Source: Nocardioides lijunqiniae
GTDB taxonomy: Bacteria; Actinomycetota; Actinomycetes; Propionibacteriales; Nocardioidaceae
NCBI RefSeq assembly: GCF_015024225.1
Contig: NZ_JACJGM010000027.1
Location: 34,349-98,348, forward strand
DNA length: 64,000 nt
Direction of reading: 5' to 3'
The notes under the pieces are model-generated. The model was not told the origin of the DNA. It was given only the letters and a program-made list of their open reading frames with translations, and ran no database searches. Both the position numbers and the translations under genes were made by a program. Shown in pieces: positions 17,834-26,619 of this stretch (positions are counted from its first letter, which is position 1; every line of letters begins with the position of its first letter).

Positions 17834-18888
17834 CAGCCACGCTCCCAAAAGCTTGGTCCCACGGGTTCGGTGAAGTCGCTCTGGGCGACGAGGAAGCCCT
17901 CTTCGTCGACCATCAGCGGCAGCTGGGGAAGGGCCCGTGCCGCAGGACCGAACACGACCTTCCCCGAGTCGGCCAGGTCGAACGTGGACTGGTGGCAGGG
18001 GCACAGCAGGTGGTGGGTCTTGCGCTCGTTGAGCGAGATGGGGCACCCGACGTGCGTGCAGATCTTCGAGTAGCAGACGATGCCGTCGACGGACCAGTTC
18101 TCACGGCCCTTGCCGGGCGTGATGTCCGAGGGGTCCATGCGGAGCAGGATGACGGCGGCCTTGGACTTGGCCACCTGCAGCTCCACGCCGTGCAGGACGT
18201 GCTCGCCGTCCTCGTCGACCGCGAACACGATCTCGGGCTCGGCGTTGACCAGGTCGCCGATCTCCAGGTCGGCCTGGTTGATCGGGGTGCCCACGACGTC
18301 GCGGACGACACGCATGCCCTTCTCCCAGACCGTGCTGTAGAGCTTGTTGCCGGGCAGCGGGCCCAGGTCGCGCAGCATCACGATGGCCGGGAGGCCGAGC
18401 AGGCCGACCGCGCCGAGCAGCGAGTTGCGCACGAGCGGGCGCCGGCCGATGCCGGACTCCTCGGCACCGAGGGCGAGGGCCTTGAGCGTCTCCTCGCGGT
18501 CCTCGTCGGAGGAGCGGGCGGGGTGACGCATCTCCGAGATCTCGTGGTCGCCCATGAGCTTGCGGGCCCACTGGATGATGCCGATGCCGATGAACAGCAG
18601 CGCGCCACCGAGCGTGGAGCCCAGTGCGATCGTGGAGGCGCCGAAGCCGGCGAACGTCGTGTGGTTGTCGCCGACGTCGAGGGTGAAGTAGGAGACGAGG
18701 AAGAGCAGCACGCAGACCGAGGAGAGGCCGAACAGCGTCGCGACCTGGCGCTCCGCGCGCTTGGCGAGACGCTCGTCGACGTCGGTGGGACGCCAGGTGT
18801 GCTCGGGAAGACCCGGGTCCGGGATCGCCGGCAGGTTCTTCTCCGAGTCGGCCGCGCGGGTCACGTCCCGGCCGTGGTCGATGCTCAC
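17833..18888 (-). CDS. qcrA: Rieske iron-sulfur subunit of the bcc complex
   Basis: The 351-residue protein has three N-terminal membrane helices (about 50-70, 83-103 and 158-176) instead of the usual one, the actinobacterial form. The [2Fe-2S] ligands are in CTHVGC (277-282) and CPCHQS (296-301). It passes electrons from quinol at QcrB to QcrC. Both ends overlap neighbours (ATGA with qcrC, TGATG with qcrB), so the complex is translated stoichiometrically. Confidence 0.97.
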   Translation of the reverse strand: MSIDHGRDVTRAADSEKNLPAIPDPGLPEHTWRPTDVDERLAKRAERQVATLFGLSSVCVLLFLVSYFTLDVGDNHTTFAGFGASTIALGSTLGGALLFIGIGIIQWARKLMGDHEISEMRHPARSSDEDREETLKALALGAEESGIGRRPLVRNSLLGAVGLLGLPAIVMLRDLGPLPGNKLYSTVWEKGMRVVRDVVGTPINQADLEIGDLVNAEPEIVFAVDEDGEHVLHGVELQVAKSKAAVILLRMDPSDITPGKGRENWSVDGIVCYSKICTHVGCPISLNERKTHHLLCPCHQSTFDLADSGKVVFGPAARALPQLPLMVDEEGFLVAQSDFTEPVGPSFWERG

Positions 18889-19763
18889 GCGTCGGCTCCC
18901 TTCGAGGGCTGCTTGGTCGAGCGGGTGGTGTGGGCCGCGATCCAGACCGCGAAGCCGACCAGGGAGCCGATGCCCACGAGCCAGGCGAACATGCCCTCGC
19001 TCACGGGGCCGAGGCCGCCGAGGCCGAAGCCGCCGTACTCGGGCTGCTCACGCAGCTGGCTGACGTAGGCGATCACGTCGCGCTTCTCCTCCGGCGAGAG
19101 GTTGCCGTTGGAGAACACGTCCATGTTGCCGGGGCCGGTGAGCATGGCCTCGTAGATGTGCTCGGGGGTGGTGCCCAGGATGCTGGGCGCCGCGCCACCG
19201 CGCGGCATGGCGCCGCCGTTGCCGCTGAAGTTGTGGCAGGCGGTGCAGTTGGTCAGGAAGATCTGGCTGCCGCGGGTGACCGCCTCCTGGCGCTCCTCCG
19301 CGGTGAGGCCCTCGACGCTGTAGTCGGACTCGTCGGGCACCGCGGGGCCGGGGCCCAGCGAGGCGACGTACGCCGACAGCGCCTCGATCTCGTCGTCGTT
19401 GAAGACCGGCGTCTTGACCGCGACCTGCTGGCCGGGGCGGGCCAGCGGCATGCGGCCGGTGCCGAGCTGGAAGTCGGCCGACGCGGCGCCGACGCCCGCC
19501 AGGGACGGGCCGTACTGCGTGCCGCCCTCGGTGAGGACGCCCTCGCCGTTCTTGCCGTGGCAGAAGGAGCAGCTGACGAGGAACAGCTCGCGGCCCTCGG
19601 CCACCAGCGCGGCGTCGGACTCGGCGGAGTCGGCCTGCGCCGGGGCGAAGACGGTGTAGAGACCGCCGGTCAGCACGAGGCCGACCATCAGCATCACCAC
19701 ACCGGCGAGGCGGCCGCGGCGGTGCCGGGAGATGCGTCCGGCGGTTCGGTTCAGGAGGCGCAC
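18885..19763 (-). CDS. qcrC: Diheme cytochrome c subunit of the bcc complex
   Basis: The 292-residue protein has an N-terminal signal anchor (about 18-40), two class I cytochrome c domains with heme motifs CSFCH (65-69) and CTACH (173-177), and a C-terminal membrane helix (about 258-280). The two-heme QcrC replaces a free cytochrome c and links bcc directly to the aa3 oxidase in a supercomplex. It follows ctaE with a 16-bp gap, giving the actinobacterial order ctaE-qcrC-qcrA-qcrB. Confidence 0.97.
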   Translation of the reverse strand: MRLLNRTAGRISRHRRGRLAGVVMLMVGLVLTGGLYTVFAPAQADSAESDAALVAEGRELFLVSCSFCHGKNGEGVLTEGGTQYGPSLAGVGAASADFQLGTGRMPLARPGQQVAVKTPVFNDDEIEALSAYVASLGPGPAVPDESDYSVEGLTAEERQEAVTRGSQIFLTNCTACHNFSGNGGAMPRGGAAPSILGTTPEHIYEAMLTGPGNMDVFSNGNLSPEEKRDVIAYVSQLREQPEYGGFGLGGLGPVSEGMFAWLVGIGSLVGFAVWIAAHTTRSTKQPSKGADA

Positions 19764-19779
19764 AATGAGTCCTTGCGAG

Positions 19780-20424
19780 TCACTGGATGAGGTAGATCGT
19801 GGCGAACAGCCCGATCCACACGACGTCGACGAAGTGCCAGTAGTAGGAGACGACGATCGCGCTGACCGCCTGCTCGTGGGTGAACTTGCGCGCGATGTAG
19901 GTGCGCCCGAGAACGAAGAGGAAGGCGATGAGCCCGCCGGTCACGTGGATCCCGTGGAAGCCGGTCGTGAGGTAGAACATCGTGCCGTAGGCCGAGTCGG
20001 GGATGGTGATCCCCTCCTGGATGAGCGTGGCGTACTCGACGGCCTGGCCGGCGATGAAGATGGCCCCCATCAGGTAGGTCAGGATGAACCACTCGCGCAG
20101 GCCCCAGCCCTTGATGCGCAGCACCGAGCCGGTGCGACCGACCTGGCCCCGCTCGGCGGCGAAGACGCCCAGCTGGCAGGTCAGCGACGACAGCACGAGG
20201 ATCGTGGTGTTGACGGCCGCGAAGGGCACGTCGAGGAAGGCGGTGTTCTGCGCCCAGAGGTCCGTGCTCACCGCCCGGATCGTGAAGTACGACGCGAAGA
20301 GGGCAGCGAAGAACATCAGCTCACTGGAGAGCCAGATGATCGTCCCCACCGCGACCATGCTCGGACGGTCGTGATGCCCGTGCAGCCGGGATGCTGGAAT
20401 CGAAGCTGAAGCAGTCGTCGCCAC
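19780..20424 (-). CDS. ctaE: Cytochrome c oxidase subunit III
   Basis: A 214-residue protein with five hydrophobic helices and the subunit III pattern [17 protein letters not shown] near the start and [19 protein letters not shown] at the end. The GTG at 20424 follows a GAGGG ribosome site. It heads the qcr operon, and the 73-bp space to the divergent ctaG-like gene should hold promoters for both. Confidence 0.96.
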   Translation of the reverse strand: MATTASASIPASRLHGHHDRPSMVAVGTIIWLSSELMFFAALFASYFTIRAVSTDLWAQNTAFLDVPFAAVNTTILVLSSLTCQLGVFAAERGQVGRTGSVLRIKGWGLREWFILTYLMGAIFIAGQAVEYATLIQEGITIPDSAYGTMFYLTTGFHGIHVTGGLIAFLFVLGRTYIARKFTHEQAVSAIVVSYYWHFVDVVWIGLFATIYLIQ

Positions 20425-20497
20425 GCCCTCATTATGTCCGTCCCCGGAGCCGAGGGCGACCCGACCCCCTCACTGACGGGGTCATAAAGTTCACACT

Positions 20498-21454
20498 GTG
20501 CCCGGACCACCCCTGATCGCCGCTCTGACCGCCGCCGAGAGCCTGCCCGAACCCTCCTTCGGGGCGTTCTTCACGCAGTGGTCCCTGGCGCCGCTCCCGC
20601 TGGTCCTGACGGTCTGGGCGGTGGGGCTCTACGTCCTCGGGCTGCGTGCGCTGCGACGGCGCGGGGACCGCTGGCCGGTGGGCCGCACGATCGCGTTCGG
20701 CGTCGGGATCGGGGCCTTCTACGTCGCGACCTCGTCGGGCCTGGCGGCGTACGACACGACGCTGCTGAGCCTGCACATGGTCCAGCACATGGTGCTCTCG
20801 ATGGTGGTGCCGCTGGCCCTGGCGCTCTCGGCCCCGGTGACCCTGGCGCTGCGCACCCTGCCGAAGGCGCCGCGCCGCTGGCTGCTCGCCGCACTGCACT
20901 CCCGGGTCGCCAAGGTCCTGGCCTTCCCGCCGCTGGCGTTCGGCCTGTACGTCGTGTCGCCCTGGGCGCTCTACTTCACCGGCTGGTACGACGCCTCGCT
21001 GGAGTCGGTCTTCGTGCACGAGATGATGCACGTGCACCTGGTGCTCGTCGGCAGCCTCTTCTTCTGGCCGCTCATGGGCGTCGACCCGCTGCCGGGCCGG
21101 GTGGGCTACCCGTTCCGCGTCCTGCTCACGATGATGACGCTGCCCTTCCACGCCTTCCTCGGCGTCACGATCATGGGCCAGGACACGCTGCTGGGCGGCG
21201 ACTGGTACCCGTCGCTGGCCGACGGGCCGATGGGCGCGTGGCTGCCCGACCCCTACGACGACCAGCGTCTGGCCGGCGGGATCCTCTGGGGCGCCGGCGA
21301 CCTGGTGGGCCTGTCGTTCTTCGCCGTGCTCTTCGCGCAGTGGGTCCGCTCGTCGTTCTCCGAGGCCCGCCGAGAGGACCGTCGCCTCGACCTGGAGGAG
21401 GCCCGCGAGCGCGCCGCCGCGCCTACCGGGGGCGGGACCGACCCCGAGCGGTAG
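20498..21454 (+). CDS. CtaG-like cytochrome c oxidase assembly protein
   Basis: A 318-residue polytopic membrane protein with about seven helices, matching the caa3-type CtaG (COX assembly) family: conserved HMVQHMVLSMVVPLALALSAP and HEMMHVHLVLVGSLFFWP histidine/methionine-rich helices suit copper handling during CuA/CuB insertion. Start is GTG. Being divergent from ctaE supports a role in oxidase biogenesis. It is unrelated in sequence to Cox11-type CtaG. Confidence 0.88.
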   Translation: MPGPPLIAALTAAESLPEPSFGAFFTQWSLAPLPLVLTVWAVGLYVLGLRALRRRGDRWPVGRTIAFGVGIGAFYVATSSGLAAYDTTLLSLHMVQHMVLSMVVPLALALSAPVTLALRTLPKAPRRWLLAALHSRVAKVLAFPPLAFGLYVVSPWALYFTGWYDASLESVFVHEMMHVHLVLVGSLFFWPLMGVDPLPGRVGYPFRVLLTMMTLPFHAFLGVTIMGQDTLLGGDWYPSLADGPMGAWLPDPYDDQRLAGGILWGAGDLVGLSFFAVLFAQWVRSSFSEARREDRRLDLEEARERAAAPTGGGTDPER

Positions 21455-21464
21455 CATCTGGCGC

Positions 21465-21878
21465 GTGAGCGACTCGACGAACCGCAAGCTCAAGGTCCTG
21501 GTCTACAGCGACGACGTCACCACGCGCGAGCAGGTGATCCTCGCCTTGGGGCGACGGCCGCACCCCGACCTGCCCGAGCTGACCTACGTCGAGGTGGCCA
21601 CCGAGCCGGTCGTCATCCAGAACATGGACTCCGGGACGATCGACCTGGTCATCCTCGACGGCGAGGCCGTCCCCGCCGGCGGCATGGGCATCGCCAAGCA
21701 GCTCAAGGACGAGATCTACCAGTGCCCGCCGGTGCTCGTGCTCATCGGCCGCCCCCAGGACGCCTGGCTGGCGACGTGGTCGCGCGCGGAGGCGGCGGTC
21801 CCGCACCCGATCGACCCGATCCAGCTCGCCGAGTCCGTGGTCGCGCTGCTGCGGGCACGCGTCCCCGCCCAGGCGTGA
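21465..21878 (+). CDS. Degenerate response-regulator receiver protein
   Basis: A 137-residue single-domain protein with a receiver fold pattern: KVLVYSDD gives the acidic pair (Asp16, Asp17) and LVILDGEA the possible phosphoacceptor Asp65. The conserved Lys-Pro of active receivers is replaced by His-Pro in [11 protein letters not shown], so ordinary phosphorylation chemistry may be lost. It lies 10 bp after the CtaG-like gene and its stop overlaps the trpD GTG (GTGA), so it sits in one transcript with both. Function unknown; possibly a protein-interaction module. Confidence 0.75.
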   Translation: MSDSTNRKLKVLVYSDDVTTREQVILALGRRPHPDLPELTYVEVATEPVVIQNMDSGTIDLVILDGEAVPAGGMGIAKQLKDEIYQCPPVLVLIGRPQDAWLATWSRAEAAVPHPIDPIQLAESVVALLRARVPAQA

Positions 21879-22897
21879 CCTGGCCCGACGTCCTCAGCGC
21901 CCTCGTCGCGGGCTCCGACCTCACCGCGGAGCAGACCACCTGGGCGATGGGCGAGATCCTCTCCGGCGAGGCAACCCCGGCCCAGATCGCCGGCTTCGCG
22001 GTGGCGCTGCGCGCCAAGGGCGAGACGATCGACGAGGTCACCGGCCTGGTCGAGGCGATGTACGCCCGCCGGACGCCGATCTCGGTGCCCGGGCGCCTGC
22101 TCGACGTCGTCGGCACCGGCGGCGACCGCTCGATGTCGGTCAACATCTCCACGATGGCGGCGATCGTCGCGGCCGGCGCGGGCGCCAAGGTCGTCAAGCA
22201 CGGCAGCCGGTCGGCGTCCTCGCAGTCCGGCAGCGCCGACGTGCTCGAGGCGCTCGGCATCCGGCTGGACCTGCCCTCCGACCGGGTCGCCGGCGTCGCG
22301 GAGCAGGCGGGCATCACCTTCTGCTTCGCGGCGGCGTTCAACCCGGCCATGCGGCACACCGCGGTGCCCCGGCGCGAGCTCGGCATCGCCACGACGTTCA
22401 ACATCCTCGGACCGCTCGCCAACCCGGCCCGCCCCGACGCCCAGGCGATCGGATGCGCCGACGCGCGCATGGCGCCGGTCATGGCGGGCGTCTTCGCGCG
22501 CCGCGGCGCCGACGCCTGGGTGGTCCGTGGCGACGACGGCCTGGACGAGCTCACCACCACGACCACCTCCTCGGTGTGGCACGTCCACGACGGCGAGGTC
22601 ACGACGGCGACCGTCGACCCGGCCGCGCTCGGTCTCGCGCCGGCCACCACCGCGGACCTGCGCGGCGGCGACGCGGCCCACAACGCCGACGTCGTACGGC
22701 GCATGCTCGCGGCCGAGCCGGGGCCGGTGCGCGACGCGGTCGTGCTCAACGCCGGGGCGGCCCTGGCAGTGCACGCCGACCCGGGCGCCTCGGTCGAGGA
22801 CGCCCTGCCGGCCGGCATCGAGCGGGCGATCCAGGCGATCGACTCCGGTGCCGCCCAGGCCACGCTCGAGCGCTGGGTCGCCGCCACCGCGCAGTGA
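21875..22897 (+). CDS. trpD: Anthranilate phosphoribosyltransferase
   Basis: TrpD joins anthranilate to PRPP in tryptophan synthesis. The 340-residue protein shows the PRPP motif [34 protein letters not shown] with the anthranilate-site serine region, and the Mg-binding GDDGLDEL segment. The GTG at 21875 overlaps the receiver gene stop. Other trp genes are absent; in M. tuberculosis the homologue (Rv2192c) likewise lies beside ctaE, so this is an ancestral arrangement. Confidence 0.96.
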   Translation: MTWPDVLSALVAGSDLTAEQTTWAMGEILSGEATPAQIAGFAVALRAKGETIDEVTGLVEAMYARRTPISVPGRLLDVVGTGGDRSMSVNISTMAAIVAAGAGAKVVKHGSRSASSQSGSADVLEALGIRLDLPSDRVAGVAEQAGITFCFAAAFNPAMRHTAVPRRELGIATTFNILGPLANPARPDAQAIGCADARMAPVMAGVFARRGADAWVVRGDDGLDELTTTTTSSVWHVHDGEVTTATVDPAALGLAPATTADLRGGDAAHNADVVRRMLAAEPGPVRDAVVLNAGAALAVHADPGASVEDALPAGIERAIQAIDSGAAQATLERWVAATAQ

Positions 22898-22907
22898 CCT
22901 CCGCGGC

Positions 22908-23531
22908 TCAGAGGTCGAGGACGAACTCCTCGCCGTCGCGGCGGAAGCCGACGTGCTCGTAGTAGGCACCGCGCATCCGCGGTGAGGTGGTGACGCGTCG
23001 CAGCCCGAGGTCGCGGAGGACGCCGCTGCGCCGCCACACGAACTCGCCGGGGGAGAAGTCCCGGTAGCGGGGCGTGACGTAGTCGAGCTCGACGCGCGCG
23101 ACGTCACGGTCGGCGCGCAGCAGCACCACCCCGACGGTCTCGTCGCCCTTGACGACGACGAAGGCGAGCTGGCCCTCGTCGGGACGGGTGCCGAAGTCGG
23201 GCTGGAAGGCGCGGATGTCCTGCTCGTGGGTGCGCAGGACGTGGCGGAAGTAGGCGTCGTCGAGGCGGACCCGCACCACCTCGAAGACCTCGTCGTCGTG
23301 GCGCTCGCGCGAGAGCCGGACCAGGAACCACACGTTGATCGCGGCCAGCACGACGTTCATGCCGACCATCGGCCAGACCCCGACGAACGCGTTGAAGCCC
23401 ACCAGGATCAGGCAGGCCACGAGGTTGAGCGCTCGGAAGCGCAGCACCCGCGTCTGCAGGAGCGAGAGGACGAGCAGCGCGCTGCCGCCCCAGCCGAGGA
23501 CGTCGAGCCAGTGGTCCCCGAGCCAGTCCAT
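22908..23531 (-). CDS. Membrane protein with YgjV-like helices and a GNAT-like tail
   Basis: A 207-residue protein. Residues 1-75 contain three hydrophobic helices in a pattern like the YgjV/inner-membrane protein family (LGWGGSALLVLSLLQTRVLRFRALN). Residues about 85-207 look like a cytosolic GNAT-type acyltransferase fold, with LRDLGLRRVTTSPRMRGAYYEHVGF resembling the terminal GNAT strands. The acetyl-CoA loop is weak, so catalysis is uncertain. Convergent with trpD, with only 10 bp between the stops. Confidence 0.7.
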   Translation of the reverse strand: MDWLGDHWLDVLGWGGSALLVLSLLQTRVLRFRALNLVACLILVGFNAFVGVWPMVGMNVVLAAINVWFLVRLSRERHDDEVFEVVRVRLDDAYFRHVLRTHEQDIRAFQPDFGTRPDEGQLAFVVVKGDETVGVVLLRADRDVARVELDYVTPRYRDFSPGEFVWRRSGVLRDLGLRRVTTSPRMRGAYYEHVGFRRDGEEFVLDL

Positions 23532-23546
23532 CTAGTCGGGGCCCAT

Positions 23547-23825
23547 CTAGTCGAGACCCAGCGAGAACGCGGACTCGAGGTCGTGGCGGGAGTAGGAGCG
23601 GAACGCGATGTGGGTCTCGGTCTCGGAGACGCCGGGCACCTTGTTGAGGCGATCGGCGATGACGGCGGCGACGTCGTCGTGGTTGCGGACCCGCACCAGC
23701 GCGATGAGGTCGATCTGCCCGGTGACGGAGTAGACCTCGCTGACCCCCTCGAGGGCGGCGATGGCCTCGGCCACCTCGGGGATCCGGGCGACGTCGGCCT
23801 TCACGAAGACGATGGCGGTGATCAT
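23547..23825 (-). CDS. Stand-alone Lrp/AsnC ligand-binding (RAM) domain protein
   Basis: A 92-residue protein that is only the RAM effector-binding domain of Lrp/AsnC regulators: ITAIVFVKADVARIPEVAEA and the VYSVTGQIDLIALVRV strand pattern are characteristic. The helix-turn-helix is missing, so it cannot bind DNA by itself; such proteins form ring oligomers that bind amino acids and may modulate partners. It lies just upstream of the YgjV/GNAT-like gene and 10 bp after the DEDDh/UvrC gene on the same strand. Confidence 0.9.
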   Translation of the reverse strand: MITAIVFVKADVARIPEVAEAIAALEGVSEVYSVTGQIDLIALVRVRNHDDVAAVIADRLNKVPGVSETETHIAFRSYSRHDLESAFSLGLD

Positions 23826-23835
23826 GGGCGCGACT

Positions 23836-25599
23836 CTAACGGGACTCGAGGTGGTGCCCGGAGTCCTTGGGGGCGCCCAGGGGCCCGTCGAGGTGACGGC
23901 CGGCGCCCTGGACCGGACAGGTCCACTCGCCGTCGACGTCGACCAGCCGCACCGTGGGCGACTCCAGCCACCGCAGCAGCCGCTCGGTCTCCTGGGCCGT
24001 CGCCGCGGGCACCGGCCCGGGCGCGGGCAGGACGGTCTCGGCCGAGGCGCGCAGGACCTCGACGTAGGCCACGGCGTCGGCGCCCGGCGGGATCACGCCG
24101 GCGGCCGCGAGCCGGCCGTAGCGCACGACGTGGACCGCCCAGCGCCCGTCGTCCTCGCGGCGCGCGGCGACGACCTCGGCACAGCGGGTGAGGGAGCTCA
24201 GCCGCTGGGTGCGCGCCGCGGCGCGCACGAAGGAGGCCAGCCGGTCGCGGTGGACGCCGGCCTCCTCGTAGCGCTCGTCGGCGGCCAGCGCCGCCATGCG
24301 CTCGTTGACGAGCTCGACGACCTCGTCGGGGCGGCGGAGCAGGGTCTCGCGCAGCTGGCGCACGACGGCGGCGTAGGTGTGGTGGTCGACGCTGCCGTCG
24401 CAGGGGGACAGGCAGCGGCCGAGCTCGGCCAGCACGCACGCGGAGCGCGACGGCGTGCGGCCGAAGCGGTCGGAGCACTGGCGCACCGGGAAGGTGTCGT
24501 GGAGCGCGGCGAGGCACTTCTCGGCGGCCGCGCGGCTGGCGAAGGGGCCGAGGTAGTCGGCGTCGTCGTCGAGCACCCGCTTGACCAGCGACAGCCGCGG
24601 CCACGGCTCCCGGGTGAGCTTGATGAAGGTGACCTTCTCGGGGAAGCGGGAGCGGCGGTTGTAGCTCGGCTTGTGCTCGGCGATCAGGCGCAGCTCGCGG
24701 ACCTCCGCCTCGAGCGGGGTGGCGCACTCGATGGCCTGCACGGTGGCCGCCAGCCGCACCATCTCGCCCATGCGGGAGCGGGTCTCGGAGGCCGTGAAGT
24801 AGGAGCGGACGCGCTTGCGCAGGTCGCGCGAGGTGCCGATGTAGAGGACCCGGGACGACTCGTCCTTGAAGAGGTAGACGCCGGGGGAGTGCGGCAGCCC
24901 GTCGGCGAGGTGGCGCTTGCGGCGCTGCGCGGCCGAGACCCGCGAGGAGAACGTCTGCAGCTCCTCGAGGGTGTGCACGCCCAGCGCCCCGACGCGCTCC
25001 ATCAGCCCGTGGAGCACGTCGACCGTCGCGCGGGCGTCGGACAGCGCGCGGTGGTTGGGGGTGGTCGTGCTCTGGAAGACCCGCGCGAGCGAGGACAGCT
25101 TGCAGTTGGGGGCGTCGTCGCGGGTGATCACCCGGCGCGCCAGCTTGGCCGTGTCGACCACCTCGAACGCCGGCCAGGGCCGGCCCTGCAGCTCGGCGAA
25201 GTGGCGCAGGAAGCCCACGTCGAACGGCGCGTTGTGGGCCACCAGGACCGTGCCCGCGGCGAACTCGAGGAACGCCGGCAGCGCGGACGCGATCGGTGGG
25301 GCGTCGGCGACCATGGAGTTGCTGATGCCGGTGAGGACCGCGATGAACGCCGGGATCGGGGTCTCGGGGTAGACCAGCGTCTGGAACTCGCCCAGCACCT
25401 CGCCGCCGCGCACCTTGACCGCACCGATCTCGGTGATCATCGAGCCGGCCGCCGGGGAGCCGCCGGTGGTCTCCAGGTCGACCACGCAGAAGGTGACGTC
25501 GCGCAGGGCCCGGCCGAGCTCGTCGAAGCTGCGCTGGGACTCCCACCGGGCACCTGCTGGATCAGTGGCCGGGGGTGCGGGAGGGGCGGCCTGGCTCAT
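23836..25599 (-). CDS. DEDDh exonuclease fused to UvrC-like GIY-YIG nuclease
   Basis: The 587-residue protein joins two DNA-processing domains. Residues 30-200 are a DnaQ-type 3'-5' exonuclease with Asp41 and Glu43 in VVDLETTGG, HNAPFDVGFL and HRALSDARAT (DEDDh class). Residues about 230-470 carry a GIY-YIG nuclease (GVYLFKDESSRVLYIGTSRD) with UvrC-like Cys-containing and UVR-like helices (MAALAADERYEEAGVHRDRL). It resembles M. tuberculosis Rv2191, proposed to act in DNA repair. The ATG at 25599 is used; the frame is open further upstream only through repeat DNA. Confidence 0.93.
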   Translation of the reverse strand: MSQAAPPAPPATDPAGARWESQRSFDELGRALRDVTFCVVDLETTGGSPAAGSMITEIGAVKVRGGEVLGEFQTLVYPETPIPAFIAVLTGISNSMVADAPPIASALPAFLEFAAGTVLVAHNAPFDVGFLRHFAELQGRPWPAFEVVDTAKLARRVITRDDAPNCKLSSLARVFQSTTTPNHRALSDARATVDVLHGLMERVGALGVHTLEELQTFSSRVSAAQRRKRHLADGLPHSPGVYLFKDESSRVLYIGTSRDLRKRVRSYFTASETRSRMGEMVRLAATVQAIECATPLEAEVRELRLIAEHKPSYNRRSRFPEKVTFIKLTREPWPRLSLVKRVLDDDADYLGPFASRAAAEKCLAALHDTFPVRQCSDRFGRTPSRSACVLAELGRCLSPCDGSVDHHTYAAVVRQLRETLLRRPDEVVELVNERMAALAADERYEEAGVHRDRLASFVRAAARTQRLSSLTRCAEVVAARREDDGRWAVHVVRYGRLAAAGVIPPGADAVAYVEVLRASAETVLPAPGPVPAATAQETERLLRWLESPTVRLVDVDGEWTCPVQGAGRHLDGPLGAPKDSGHHLESR

Positions 25600-25682
25600 G
25601 CTCCGACCGTAGGACGAGGCGCCGACATCCCACGGGCGGCGCGCGGCGCGGGCCGGTGCCCGGGTGCGCATAGGGTGGTGCC

Positions 25683-25943
25683 GTGAGCTCGACACCCGCC
25701 CTTCCCGACCAGTCCCACCGCTGGCGCTGCGGCGGCTGCGGCAACCTGACGCGCTTCGACGTGACGCGCACCCGTCGTACCCAGGAGTTCTGGCACTACG
25801 ACCTCGCCGGCGAGCACCGGGTCGAGAGCGTCGAGGTCCTCGGCGAGGACGTGGAGGCCGTCTCGTGCCGCTGGTGCGGTCGCAGCGACGCCATCGAGAC
25901 CGTCGCGCGCACCGACGCCGACCTCGCCTCCGACCCCACCTGA
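25683..25943 (+). CDS. Small zinc-ribbon-like protein
   Basis: An 86-residue protein with two CxxC pairs, WRCGGCGNLTRF near residue 15 and SCRWCGRSD near residue 62, likely binding one zinc ion. Between them is a short beta-rich segment. GTG start. Its acidic C-terminus and small size suggest an accessory or nucleic-acid-associated role, but the family is not recognised with certainty. Divergent from the DEDDh/UvrC gene. Confidence 0.7.
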   Translation: MSSTPALPDQSHRWRCGGCGNLTRFDVTRTRRTQEFWHYDLAGEHRVESVEVLGEDVEAVSCRWCGRSDAIETVARTDADLASDPT

Positions 25944-25952
25944 CACCACTTC

Positions 25953-26313
25953 GGTGGTTGAGGTGCGAGCGCAGCGAGCCTCGAAACCACCCCACCGGTG
26001 GTCGAGCAGCGAGGAGCGCCAGCGACGAGCGTCCGTCGAGACCCCTGCACCTCTGGCAGCTTCCTCGGGCCGAGCTCGGGTGCCGCGCGCTTAGCCGGTC
26101 GCGTCTCCGCGTCAAGGAGCTTCGCCCGCTTCGCGGCGCCCTTCGGGCGTCCTTGACCCGGAGCCTCTCTCGACCGGCTTGACGGCGCACGGGGCGACAC
26201 GGCTTCGCCGCGCCGCCCGCGCAAGCGCGGCACCCTCGGGCGAGGCTCCTGGGGCTGGTGTGACTGGTGGTGCGTCTACCGACACTCAGCGTCGGCAGTT
26301 CGTCTCCACCCCC
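25953..26313 (+). repeat. ~360-bp composite repeat element, direct copy
   Basis: Reads A (25953-25991), B (25995-26045), a linker, hairpin C (26093-26179) and D (about 26252-26313). It is an inverted, near full-length match to 15452-15810. Hairpin arms are AGCCGGTCG (26093-26101) and CGACCGGCT (26171-26179), with CTCCG/CGGAG and GTCAAGGA/TCCTTGAC inside. The rest of 25944-26412 holds only further fragments such as cgaactgccgacactcag near 26349. No coding sequence is supported. Confidence 0.87.
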
Positions 26314-26412
26314 GCCCCGCTGAGCGTGGACATGCCGGGCTTGCACTCGAACTGCCGACACTCAGTCCCGCTCGGCGGGACCCCTGTCGGTGGCGACTGT
26401 CAGCCTGATCGC

Positions 26413-26619
26413 ATGACGACGAGAATCGACTGCGACACCTGCGTGGTGCGCGGGCTGGCCTGCCACGACTGCGTGGTGACCGTGCTCCTGGGGCCGCCGC
26501 CGGAGCTCACCTTCGACGACGACGAGTGCCGCGCGCTGGACGTGCTCGCGGCCGGGGGACTGGTGCCGCCGCTGCGCCTGGTGCAGCCGGTGTCGGGTCC
26601 CGAGGTCGAGTCGGCGTGA
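26413..26619 (+). CDS. Small cysteine-rich hypothetical protein
   Basis: A 68-residue protein beginning MTTRIDCDTCVVRGLACHDC, with a CxxC and a second CxxC-like pair in the first 20 residues, suitable for a metal or redox site, followed by an acidic helical tail. No membrane segment. It lies directly ahead of the riboswitch leader of the NlpC/P60 gene. Its compact size, GC-rich third positions and cysteine pattern support coding; the function is not recognised. Confidence 0.65.
   Translation: MTTRIDCDTCVVRGLACHDCVVTVLLGPPPELTFDDDECRALDVLAAGGLVPPLRLVQPVSGPEVESA

Noticed and set aside
25600..26361. N-terminal extension of the DEDDh/UvrC gene
   Set aside because: It crosses the zinc-ribbon gene and repeat element; the ATG at 25599 precedes the exonuclease domain by the usual distance.
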